This document shows, one piece after another, positions 55,548 to 63,122 of a stretch of 64,000 nucleotides of DNA. Where the stretch lies: contig NZ_JAHXZN010000001.1 of assembly GCF_019429485.1 (NCBI RefSeq), positions 1,674,001 through 1,738,000 of the forward strand, written 5' to 3'. Source of the DNA: Sphingomonas citri (GTDB taxonomy: Bacteria > Pseudomonadota > Alphaproteobacteria > Sphingomonadales > Sphingomonadaceae). Below the pieces are notes generated by a model. It searched no databases. It saw only the letters and a list, made by a program, of their open reading frames with translations, and was not told the DNA's origin. The stretch's first letter is position 1; each line of letters starts with the position of its first letter. Made by a program: the position numbers and the translations under genes.

Positions 55548-55790
55548 ATGACCGACCGCAGCACGATCCTCGACACGCTCCGCGCGCAGATCGAACCCTT
55601 CAACAAGAAGGGCATCGAGATCACCGAGGCGACCACCTTCCAGGGCGACCTCGAGTGGGACTCGCTCACCGTGATGGACTTCGTCGCCGCGATCGAGGAC
55701 GAGTTCGACATCATCATCACGATGAACATGCAGGCCGAGATCGAGACCGTGGGGCAGCTCGCCGACGCGGTCGAGAAGCTGCGGGGCTGA
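55548..55790 (+). CDS. Acyl carrier protein dedicated to sphingolipid synthesis
   Basis: An 80-residue ACP. The phosphopantetheine-bearing Ser is residue 39 in GDLEWDSLTVMDF, preceded by an unusual Trp-Asp in place of the usual Leu/Gly-Ala-Asp. The acidic helix II (DFVAAIEDEFDIII) is typical. It sits between the reductase and serine palmitoyltransferase genes, five bases before the latter, matching the atypical ACP that supplies the acyl group to serine palmitoyltransferase in Caulobacter. It is not the housekeeping fatty-acid ACP. Confidence 0.88.
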   Translation: MTDRSTILDTLRAQIEPFNKKGIEITEATTFQGDLEWDSLTVMDFVAAIEDEFDIIITMNMQAEIETVGQLADAVEKLRG

Positions 55791-55795
55791 CCGCG

Positions 55796-57070
55796 ATGAC
55801 CGAGACCGGCCTCCAGCCCGAGGCGCTGCCCGAGACCGTCGCGCCCGCGCCGACCGCGCGCGACCTGTTCGCCAAGTTCGACCCGCTGATCGCCGAGCGC
55901 GACAAGCTGATGTCCTCGGGCGTGCGCGACCCCTTCGGCATCGTCATGGAGGAGGTGCGCTCGCCCACCACCGCGGTGATCCGCGGGCAGGAGACGATCC
56001 TGCTCGGCACCTACAATTACATGGGCATGACCTTCGACCCCGACGTGATCGCGGCGGGTAAGCGCGCGCTGGAGCAGTTCGGCAGCGGCACCAACGGCAG
56101 CCGCATGCTCAACGGCACCTTCCGCGACCATGTCGACGCCGAGGACGCGCTGCGCGAGTTCTACGGTGCCGCGCACGCGATGGTCTTCTCCACGGGCTAT
56201 CAGGCCAATCTCGGCGTGATCTCGACGATCGCCGGGCGCGGCGAATATGTCATCCTCGACGCCGACAGCCACGCCTCGATCTACGACGGCTGCAAGATGG
56301 GCGACGCCGAGATCGTCCGCTTCCGCCACAACTCGGTCGAGGACCTCGACAAGCGGCTCGGCCGCCTGCCCAAGGAGCCGGGCAAGCTGGTGGTGCTCGA
56401 GGGCGTCTACTCGATGCTGGGCGACATCGCGCCGCTGCGCGAGATGGTCGCGGTGGCGCGCAAGCACGGCTGCATGGTGCTGGTCGACGAGGCGCACTCG
56501 ATGGGCTTCTTCGGCGAACACGGCCGCGGCGTCTACGAGGAGCTGGGCCTGGCGCTCGGCGACGACGTGGATTTCGTGATCGGCACCTTCTCCAAGTCGG
56601 TCGGGACCGTCGGCGGCTTCTGCATCTCCAACCATCCCAAGTTCGAGGCGCTGCGCCTGTCCTGCCGCCCCTATATCTTCACCGCCTCGCTGCCGCCGTC
56701 GGTGGTCGCGACCGCCGCGACCTCGGTGCGCAAGCTGATGCACGCGCACGAGAAGCGCGCGCGGCTGTGGGACAATGCGCGGCGGCTGCACGGCGGGCTC
56801 AAGGCGCTCGGCTTCCGGCTCGGCACCGACGCGCCCGACTCCGCGATCGTCGCGGTGATCCTGGAGGACCAGGAACAGGCGGTGGCGATGTGGCAGGGGC
56901 TGCTCGAGGCCGGGCTGTACGTCAACGTCGCGCGTCCGCCCGCGACGCCGACGGGCACATTCCTGCTGCGCTGCTCGATCTGCGCCGAGCACAGCGCCGA
57001 ACAGATCGACCGCGTGGTCGCGATGTTCGCCGCGGCGGGTCAGCAGGTCGGGGCGATCGCGGCGACCTGA
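55796..57070 (+). CDS. spt: Serine palmitoyltransferase
   Basis: A 424-residue PLP enzyme of the alpha-oxoamine synthase family. The PLP Lys is in IGTFSKSVGTVGG (about residue 266), the stacking His in LDADSHASIYDG and the Asp in VLVDEAHSMG; GSGTNGSRMLNGT and TYNYMGMTFDP match sphingomonad SPT. It condenses serine with an acyl thioester to 3-ketodihydrosphingosine, the committed step of sphingolipid synthesis. ATG at 55796, five bases after the ACP stop. This gene is a key taxonomic marker of the window. Confidence 0.93.
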   Translation: MTETGLQPEALPETVAPAPTARDLFAKFDPLIAERDKLMSSGVRDPFGIVMEEVRSPTTAVIRGQETILLGTYNYMGMTFDPDVIAAGKRALEQFGSGTNGSRMLNGTFRDHVDAEDALREFYGAAHAMVFSTGYQANLGVISTIAGRGEYVILDADSHASIYDGCKMGDAEIVRFRHNSVEDLDKRLGRLPKEPGKLVVLEGVYSMLGDIAPLREMVAVARKHGCMVLVDEAHSMGFFGEHGRGVYEELGLALGDDVDFVIGTFSKSVGTVGGFCISNHPKFEALRLSCRPYIFTASLPPSVVATAATSVRKLMHAHEKRARLWDNARRLHGGLKALGFRLGTDAPDSAIVAVILEDQEQAVAMWQGLLEAGLYVNVARPPATPTGTFLLRCSICAEHSAEQIDRVVAMFAAAGQQVGAIAAT

Positions 57071-57079
57071 GCCGGGCGC

Positions 57080-57116
57080 TTTAACCTTTGGTAAGGTAAA
57101 CGGCGGTAAACCGCCG
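57080..57116. promoter_or_regulatory. Dyad-rich upstream element of the hybrid kinase gene
   Basis: Two inverted repeats lie just after spt: TTTAACCTTTGGTAAGGTAAA (imperfect dyad, 57080-57100) and CGGCGG-TAAA-CCGCCG (57101-57116). They sit 4 bases before the kinase GTG. The first loosely resembles a CtrA-like TTAA-N7-TAA pattern. It could be an operator or an spt terminator; the evidence is short. Confidence 0.35.
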
Positions 57117-57119
57117 CCG

Positions 57120-59036
57120 GTGACCGACGAGGACGCCGAGCGCGGAGGCCCGACCTCCACCTGGGGGACGATCGCCCTGTGGGTGATGGGCCTGCTGGGT
57201 GTCGCGGTGCTCGCCGCGCTGCTGCTGACATTGCGCGAGGCCAATCACCGCCGCGACGACGCGCTGGCGGCGCAACGCCACAGCTACGACGTGATGATCC
57301 TGGTCCGCACGCTGCAGGGCACGATCGCGCGTTCCGAGGCATCGCTGGGCCGCTACGTCATCTCGGGCGACCAGCAGCTCGGGCGGCTCTATTTCGAGGA
57401 CTGGCGCCGCGCCGACGAGACGATCGACCGGATCGAGAAGCTGACGCACGACAATGCCATCCAGTCACGTCATCTCGCCGGAATCCGCGACGCCTTCCGC
57501 GAGCGCGGCGACGAGCTCGCGCTCACCGCGCTCAACACCAATTACCGCAAGAACAATCAGGCGCTGGCGCGCTTCTACCACAGCAGCAAGGCCGGCTCGC
57601 TGACGCGGATCAACGAGGGGCTCGATGCGCTGGTGGCCGAGGAGCGCGTGCTGCTCGAGGCGCGCACCAGCCATGCTCAGGCCTCGGTGCGGCGATCCAG
57701 CATCATCGCCAAGGTGCTCGCCGCCTTCGGGCTGCTGCTGGTAGTAGGGGTGATCTGGCTCGGCTGGGCGGTGGTGTCGGCCTTGTCCGAGCATGCCGTG
57801 GCGCGCGCGGAGGCCGACGCGCAGCGCGACCGTGCGGAGGAGCTCGCCAGCGCGGTGGCGCAGGCCACCGAGGAGCTGCGCGCACAGGAGGCGCGGCTGC
57901 GCCAGATCCAGAAGATGGAGGCAGTGGGCCAGCTGACCGGCGGCATCGCGCACGATTTCAACAATATGCTGGCGGTCGTGCTGGGCGGGATCGAGCTGGC
58001 GCAGCGCGCCGTGACGATCGATCCGAAGACGGCCGCGCGCCATCTCTCCAGCGCGCACGACGGCGCACAGCGTGCCGCGGCGCTGACCCAGCAATTGCTC
58101 GCCTTCGCGCGCGAGACCGCGATCAACCCCGAGCCGATCGCCGCCGCGCCGCTGTTCGAGGGGCTCGCCGACCTGATCGGCCGGACGCTGGGCGACGGCG
58201 TCACGGTTCGCTTCGGCGACGAGAGCGACGGCTGGTGCACGCGCGCCGACCGGGTGCAATTGGAGAACTCGCTGGTCAACCTCGCGGTCAACGCGCGCGA
58301 CGCGATGGAGGGGCGCGGCACGCTCACCGTCCGCGCGCTGCGCCGCACCGTTGCCGGCGAGGATTATGTCGCGCTCGCGGTGAGCGATACCGGCTGCGGC
58401 ATGACGCCCGAGGTGGTCGAGCGCGTGTTCGAGCCCTTCTTCACCACCAAGCCGGTCGGCAAGGGCACGGGCCTGGGGCTGAGCCAGGTCTTCTCCTTCG
58501 CGCGCGGGCTGGGCGGCGACGTGTCGGTCGATTCGGTGGTGGGGCTCGGCACCACGGTGACGCTGCTGCTGCCGCGCGAGCGCGCGCGACCCGCTTCGTC
58601 CGCGCCGCCGATGCCCGTCGCCGCGGCGCCGGTCGCGCCCGTGCAGAACCCGGCGGGCCTGCACATCCTGGTGGTGGAGGACGACCCGCGCGTGTTGCCC
58701 GCGACGATGGATGCGCTCAGCGAGCTGGGGCATCATCCCCGCGCGTGCGACGACCCGACGCGCGCCGCCGCACTGCTGGCCGGGATGGACCGGGTCGACC
58801 TGATACTCTCCGACGTGCTGATGCCGACGCTGACCGGCCCCGAGATGGTCGCCGAGCTGGCCGCGACCCACGCGGGCGTGCCGGTGCTGTTCGTCACCGG
58901 CTTCGCGGGCGGCGCCGACGAGGCGATCGACCTCGGCGGCCGCCCGGTGCTGCGCAAGCCCTTCACGCTCGCGGGGCTGGAGCGCGCGGTGGCGCAGGCC
59001 GCGGCCGCACCGGCGGAAACGCGCGCGGCGGCGTGA
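57120..59036 (+). CDS. CHASE3 hybrid histidine kinase with receiver
   Basis: A 638-residue membrane kinase. A transmembrane helix (WGTIALWVMGLLGVAVLAALLL) is followed by a CHASE3-like periplasmic helical domain (about residues 45-190) and a second helix (VLAAFGLLLVVGVIWLGWAV). The HisKA box has its His in GGIAHDFNNMLAV, the HATPase has DTGCGMTPEV and GKGTGLGLSQ, and the receiver at about 515-630 has VVEDDPR and the phospho-acceptor in LILSDVLMPTL. It lies between spt and lptF. GTG start, with no strong ribosome-binding site seen. Confidence 0.88.
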   Translation: MTDEDAERGGPTSTWGTIALWVMGLLGVAVLAALLLTLREANHRRDDALAAQRHSYDVMILVRTLQGTIARSEASLGRYVISGDQQLGRLYFEDWRRADETIDRIEKLTHDNAIQSRHLAGIRDAFRERGDELALTALNTNYRKNNQALARFYHSSKAGSLTRINEGLDALVAEERVLLEARTSHAQASVRRSSIIAKVLAAFGLLLVVGVIWLGWAVVSALSEHAVARAEADAQRDRAEELASAVAQATEELRAQEARLRQIQKMEAVGQLTGGIAHDFNNMLAVVLGGIELAQRAVTIDPKTAARHLSSAHDGAQRAAALTQQLLAFARETAINPEPIAAAPLFEGLADLIGRTLGDGVTVRFGDESDGWCTRADRVQLENSLVNLAVNARDAMEGRGTLTVRALRRTVAGEDYVALAVSDTGCGMTPEVVERVFEPFFTTKPVGKGTGLGLSQVFSFARGLGGDVSVDSVVGLGTTVTLLLPRERARPASSAPPMPVAAAPVAPVQNPAGLHILVVEDDPRVLPATMDALSELGHHPRACDDPTRAAALLAGMDRVDLILSDVLMPTLTGPEMVAELAATHAGVPVLFVTGFAGGADEAIDLGGRPVLRKPFTLAGLERAVAQAAAAPAETRAAA

Positions 59037-59338
59037 GGAAGCGAAATCCTCCCCGGCACGGGAGGGAGACCAGCCGAAGCCTGGTGGAGGGGGCGGTCCG
59101 CAGACGCGACGCGCCGAGGTAGCAGCCTGAACGGAGTACGTACCGCGCGGAGGGCCCCCTCCACCACGTCCTCCGGGCGCGGGACCTCTCCCCTTGAAGG
59201 CGCGGAGCTGAGCCCATCACCGCCCCACATTCCCGTGCACCGCCACGCTTTTCGCTGCTGACGCGCGCGCCGCGGCCCCGTATAGCCGCAGCCTCACCAG
59301 GGCCTTCACCGCCCGACGCCACGGGGCAGCGCCGCACC
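59037..59338. other. Non-coding gap before lptF
   Basis: Most of these 302 bases are a degenerate copy of the long mosaic repeat (59044-59199). The remainder (59200-59338) holds the upstream region of lptF. No gene is supported. Confidence 0.6.
59044..59199. repeat. Long mosaic intergenic repeat, copy 5
   Basis: The left end AAATCCTCCCCGGCACGGGA and the internal GACCAGCCGAAGCCTGGTGG plus AGGGGG resemble copy 3. The right side has CCCCCTCCACCACGTCC and CTCTCCCCTTGAAGGCG. It is the most decayed copy. Confidence 0.65.
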
Positions 59339-60541
59339 TTGTTCACCTCGATCGACCGCTACATGGCCCGGCTGATCGCGCTGCCGCTGTTCGCCACCTT
59401 GCTGATCGCCTCGATGCTGCTGATCCTCGACCGGATCGGCCGCCTGTTCGACTTCGTCATCACCCAGGGTGGCCCGGTCAGCGTGGTGTGGAAGATGCTG
59501 GCCAACCTGCTCCCCGAATATCTCGGCCTGGGCATCCCGATCGGGCTGATGCTGGGCGTGCTGCTCGCCTTTCGCCGCATCGCGACCTCGAGCGAGCTCG
59601 ACGTGATGCGCGGCGTCGGCATGAGCTACTCGCGGCTGCTGCGCGTGCCCTATATGTACGCGATCATCCTCGCCGCGCTGAACATCGCGATCGTCGGCTA
59701 CGTCCAGCCACTGGCGCGCTACAATTACGAGAAGCTGCGCTTCGAGCTGCGCACCGGCGCGCTCGGCGCCTCGATCAAGGTGGGCGAGTTCACCCATCTG
59801 GGCGACCGCATCACGCTGCGGATCGAGCGCAGCCAGGACAGCGGACGGCGGCTCTCGGGCATCTTCCTCCACGCGTTGACGCCGCGCAACGACTGGGCCG
59901 GCGTCACCGCCGAGACCGGGCAATTCCTCGCCACCGACGATCCCAACGTGATCATCTTTCGCCTCACCGACGGCACGCTGATCCACAATCGCCCCGATTT
60001 CCCGACGCCGCGCGTGCTGACCTTCAGCTCGCACGACCTGCCGATCAACCTGCCGCGCTTCGAGAGCTTCCGCACGCGCGGCGGCAAGAACCTGGAATAT
60101 ACGCTGCCCCAGCTCGCCCAGCTCGGCCATGCGCGCAACGCCAGCGAGGCGCAGCGCGACGGCAGCCGCGCCGAGTTCCACTTCCGCGTCGTCGAGGTGG
60201 CGATGATGTTCCTGCTGCCACTGCTCGCGGTGTCGCTCGGCGTGCCGCCGAAGCGATCCAGCTCGGCGCTGGGCGTGTTCCTGTCGATCGTGATGGTGGT
60301 GACCTATCACAAGATCAACCAATATGCCGCGGCGGTGGGCGAGCGCGGCGCGGTCGACCCGCTGATCGCGCTGTGGGTGCCGTTCCTGCTGTTCGGCGCG
60401 CTGATCCTGTGGATGTATTACACGCTCGCCTATGTCCCCGGCGGCCAGCCGATCGGCGCGCTCGAGCGCTTCTTCGGCAAGGCGTGGCAGGCGATCGCGC
60501 GCTACCTGCCGGGTCGCCGGCGCAAGGAGGCGCGCGCGTGA
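59339..60541 (+). CDS. lptF: LptF-family lipid export permease
   Basis: A 400-residue YjgP/YjgQ-family permease. N-terminal helices include LPLFATLLIASMLLILDRIG, with LPEYLGLGIPIGLMLGVLLAF and SSELDVMRGVGMSY being family hallmarks. A roughly 170-residue periplasmic jellyroll (GEFTHLGDRITLRIER and following) is flanked by C-terminal helices. With LptG and LptB it extracts lipid from the inner membrane for transport to the outer membrane. TTG at 59339 gives the family's normal N-terminus; an ATG at 59363 is an alternative. Its stop overlaps the lptG GTG. Confidence 0.88.
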   Translation: MFTSIDRYMARLIALPLFATLLIASMLLILDRIGRLFDFVITQGGPVSVVWKMLANLLPEYLGLGIPIGLMLGVLLAFRRIATSSELDVMRGVGMSYSRLLRVPYMYAIILAALNIAIVGYVQPLARYNYEKLRFELRTGALGASIKVGEFTHLGDRITLRIERSQDSGRRLSGIFLHALTPRNDWAGVTAETGQFLATDDPNVIIFRLTDGTLIHNRPDFPTPRVLTFSSHDLPINLPRFESFRTRGGKNLEYTLPQLAQLGHARNASEAQRDGSRAEFHFRVVEVAMMFLLPLLAVSLGVPPKRSSSALGVFLSIVMVVTYHKINQYAAAVGERGAVDPLIALWVPFLLFGALILWMYYTLAYVPGGQPIGALERFFGKAWQAIARYLPGRRRKEARA

Positions 60542-61632
60542 GCGCCTTCTTCCCCTCACGCACCGTCGCCATCTACATGGCTCGGCTGTTCCTCACGCGC
60601 ACCTTCGGCATCCTGTTCGGGCTGGTGCTGGTGCTGCAGACGCTCGACCTCTTGAGCGAGAGCGGGCGGATCCTGGGCACCGCGGGCAACGGTGACGCCG
60701 AGGTGTGGCGCTACGTCTCGCTGCGCGCGCCGCAGATCATCTCCACCTTCCTGCCCTTCTCGGTGCTGCTCGGCACCGTGCTGACGCTGATCACGATGAA
60801 CGCCAACAGCGAGGTGGTGGCGCTCAAGGCCTCGGGGCTGTCGGCGCACCAGGTGCTGGCGCCGCTGGTGATCGCGAGCGTCGGCATCGCGCTCGTCACC
60901 TTCGCGTTCAACGACCGCATCGTCAGCCGCGCCACCGCCGAGCTGAGCGCGTGGCAGAAGGTCAATTACGGCGCGATGCCGCTCGACCGCGGCGACCGTG
61001 CCAACGTCTGGGTACGCGCCGACAACAACCTGATCTCGGCGGACCGGATCAGCGGGCGCGGCGAGGCGGCGCGGCTCGGCGGTATCACCGTGTACGAGCG
61101 CAACCCCGACGGCGGGCTGCGCGGACTGATCACCGCACCCAACGGCCTGCGCCAAGGCGACGGTTGGAAGGTATGGCCGGCCAAGCGCTTCGACGTCGCC
61201 TCGGGCGCGCTCACCTCGCTCGGCACGGTCGTGGTGGCGCGCGGCGTCACCCCCGACCAGTTCACGCTGGCCAACGTCGACGGCGACGCGCTGTCGTTCA
61301 CCGGGCTGCGCGCCGCGATCTCCGACCTGGAGGAGGCGGGGCGGCCGACCAAGTCGCTCGAGGGCGTGCTGTGGCACAAGCTCTCCGGCCCGCTGTCCTC
61401 GGTGCTGATGCCGCTGCTCGGCGCGGTGGCGGCGTTCGGCATCGCACGATCGGGCGCGCTGTTCGTCCGCGCGGTGATCGGCATGGCGCTCGGTTTCGCC
61501 TATTTCATGGCGGACAAGTTCGCGTTGGCGATGGGCAATCTCGGCGCCTACCCGCCCTTCCTCGCCGCCTGGGCGCCCTTTCTGCTGTTCCTGCTGATCG
61601 GCGAGGCGGTGCTGCTGCGGACGGAGGAGTAA
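60538..61632 (+). CDS. lptG: LptG-family lipid export permease
   Basis: A 364-residue paralogue of LptF with the same layout: three N-terminal helices (RTFGILFGLVLVLQTLDLLSES, IISTFLPFSVLLGTVLTLI), a periplasmic jellyroll (NVWVRADNNLISADRISG, GITVYERNPDGGLRG), and three C-terminal helices (LSSVLMPLLGAVAAFGIA, AWAPFLLFLLIGEAVLL). NSEVVALKASGLSAHQVL is the coupling-helix region that contacts LptB. GTG start, 4-nt overlap with lptF. It is followed by repeats, so the operon probably ends here. Confidence 0.9.
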   Translation: MSAFFPSRTVAIYMARLFLTRTFGILFGLVLVLQTLDLLSESGRILGTAGNGDAEVWRYVSLRAPQIISTFLPFSVLLGTVLTLITMNANSEVVALKASGLSAHQVLAPLVIASVGIALVTFAFNDRIVSRATAELSAWQKVNYGAMPLDRGDRANVWVRADNNLISADRISGRGEAARLGGITVYERNPDGGLRGLITAPNGLRQGDGWKVWPAKRFDVASGALTSLGTVVVARGVTPDQFTLANVDGDALSFTGLRAAISDLEEAGRPTKSLEGVLWHKLSGPLSSVLMPLLGAVAAFGIARSGALFVRAVIGMALGFAYFMADKFALAMGNLGAYPPFLAAWAPFLLFLLIGEAVLLRTEE

Positions 61633-61707
61633 GAGGCGCGGTCGCTGCCCCGTGCTCCTGCGCACGCTGGAGTGGGGGGCGGCGGACGTTGACCTTCGTG
61701 GCGCTGG

Positions 61708-61727
61708 GTTCCTGCGTCCGCAGGAAC
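61708..61727. repeat. Short hairpin repeat downstream of lptG
   Basis: GTTCCTGC-GTCC-GCAGGAAC, preceded by TGGCGCTGG; the same family as 14266-14285 and 24684-24703, with compensating G-C to A-T changes in the stem (C/T at the third base and G/A in its partner). Confidence 0.75.
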
Positions 61728-61763
61728 ACGATCGAGGGCGGCGAGGCCGTCATCTCACCACTG

Positions 61764-61860
61764 CCGTCATCCTGAACTTGCTTCAGGATCCACTGTCCCG
61801 GAGGCGCCGCGATCGGTGATGCTGGGGTCGGGTGGATCCTGAAACGAGTTCAGGATGACG
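61764..61860. repeat. REPIN-like inverted pair (CATCCTGAAC family), second copy
   Basis: The arm CCGTCATCCTGAACTTGCTT plus CAGGATCCA starts at 61764. The partner GTGGATCCTGAAACGAGTTC plus AGGATGACG ends at 61860. It matches the pair at 12769-12863. It sits between convergent lptG and desaturase genes. Confidence 0.8.
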
Positions 61861-61910
61861 CCAGGCGGACGATCGGGAAGGATGCGGTAGGCAGCGCTGC
61901 CGCCTCTCCC

Positions 61911-63014
61911 TCAGCGACCCCGCATCGTCGCGGCGGCGAGCTTGCCCACCAGCCCCGGCAGCCCGGCGTAGTTCGCCTTGTGATAGGGCGAGTCCTGCTC
62001 GAGCACCTTGGAGATGCGCCGGTGCGCCTCCGCCAGCGCGTGATACGGCAGGCCTGGCAGCAGATGGTGCAGCGCATGGTAGCGCAGCCCCACCGGCGCC
62101 CACAGCACCGGCAGCAGCGCGGGCGGTGGCACGTTCACCGTGTCGAGATACTGGGCGGTGACGCTCATCGGCTCGCCCTCATTCTCCCACAGATGCGCCA
62201 CCAGCGTGCGCACCTGGTTGATCAGCGCTACGCCCGAGCCGACCGCCAGGAAGATAGCGAACGCCTTGAGCGATACCGCGCCCGTCGCCGTCAGCGCCAG
62301 CAGAGCGATCGCCCACAGCGAGGTGACGATCTCCCACCGCGTCCAGCGCGCCTTCTCCTCGCCCTGCGGCGCACGGCGACGGAAGTGCGGGTTGATCGAC
62401 AGCGCCGAGTAGCGCGCCACCACCGCCTCGCGCAGCCGCGGCGACAGCGCCGACAGCGGCGCCAGCAGCGCATAGCGGATCAGCAGCCCGATCGGCGCCA
62501 GCGCCGACACCAGGATGAAGACCGGCAGGGTCCAGGGCCGCATCAACGCCAGCGGGAGATACTCGGGGTCCTCCGCCGTGCCGTAGCGTGTCTTGGCGTG
62601 GTGCAGGTTATGGACGCCCTCGTACATGAACGACGGGATCATCATCGGCACACCGATCAGCGCGTTCCAGCCGGCGCGGAAGCCCGGCACCGCGGCGTGC
62701 TTGATGTGGCTGATCTCGTGGATCATGCTCATGCCGCGATACAGAGCCAGCACCGCGACGACCCCGGCGAGCACCGCCCAGCCGGTCGAGGCGACGGTCA
62801 CCGCGACCGCGAGCGCGGCGTAGCCGACCACCGCCGAGCCGACCAGATCGGCCCAGTAGAGCGTGGGGCGCGGCTGCACGAGGTCGCGGGTGAGCTCGGC
62901 GGCGGCGCGCAGCATCGCCTTGTCGTCCGCGATCGCCGCCCGGTTGGCGACGGGTGCGGCAGCCGCGTTCTCGCCCCGGCTCTCGAAGGTCATCGTGTTC
63001 ATGGCGCTGTTCAT
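61911..63014 (-). CDS. Membrane fatty acid desaturase (possible sphingoid/lipid desaturase)
   Basis: A 367-residue integral membrane di-iron desaturase. The three His boxes are HEISH (99-103), HNLHH (135-139) and HALHH (313-317). Hydrophobic pairs flank them (VVGYAALAVAVTVA, FILVSALAPIGLLI, LWAIALLALTATGAV). It introduces a double bond into a fatty acyl or long-chain-base substrate; which one cannot be told from sequence. It is divergent, by 108 bp, from the ceramide-synthase-like gene and 0.3 kb from lptG, which makes a membrane-lipid role likely. Confidence 0.85.
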   Translation of the reverse strand: MNSAMNTMTFESRGENAAAAPVANRAAIADDKAMLRAAAELTRDLVQPRPTLYWADLVGSAVVGYAALAVAVTVASTGWAVLAGVVAVLALYRGMSMIHEISHIKHAAVPGFRAGWNALIGVPMMIPSFMYEGVHNLHHAKTRYGTAEDPEYLPLALMRPWTLPVFILVSALAPIGLLIRYALLAPLSALSPRLREAVVARYSALSINPHFRRRAPQGEEKARWTRWEIVTSLWAIALLALTATGAVSLKAFAIFLAVGSGVALINQVRTLVAHLWENEGEPMSVTAQYLDTVNVPPPALLPVLWAPVGLRYHALHHLLPGLPYHALAEAHRRISKVLEQDSPYHKANYAGLPGLVGKLAAATMRGR

Positions 63015-63122
63015 TGGCCCAACATAGTGGCGACAGCGTGACCTTTACAGGACGCACGCACTCGCCGTTGCCAGTAAAAGCTCGCTCGCTATGATCGGTT
63101 TCTCCGTTTACGGGCGAGCGCC

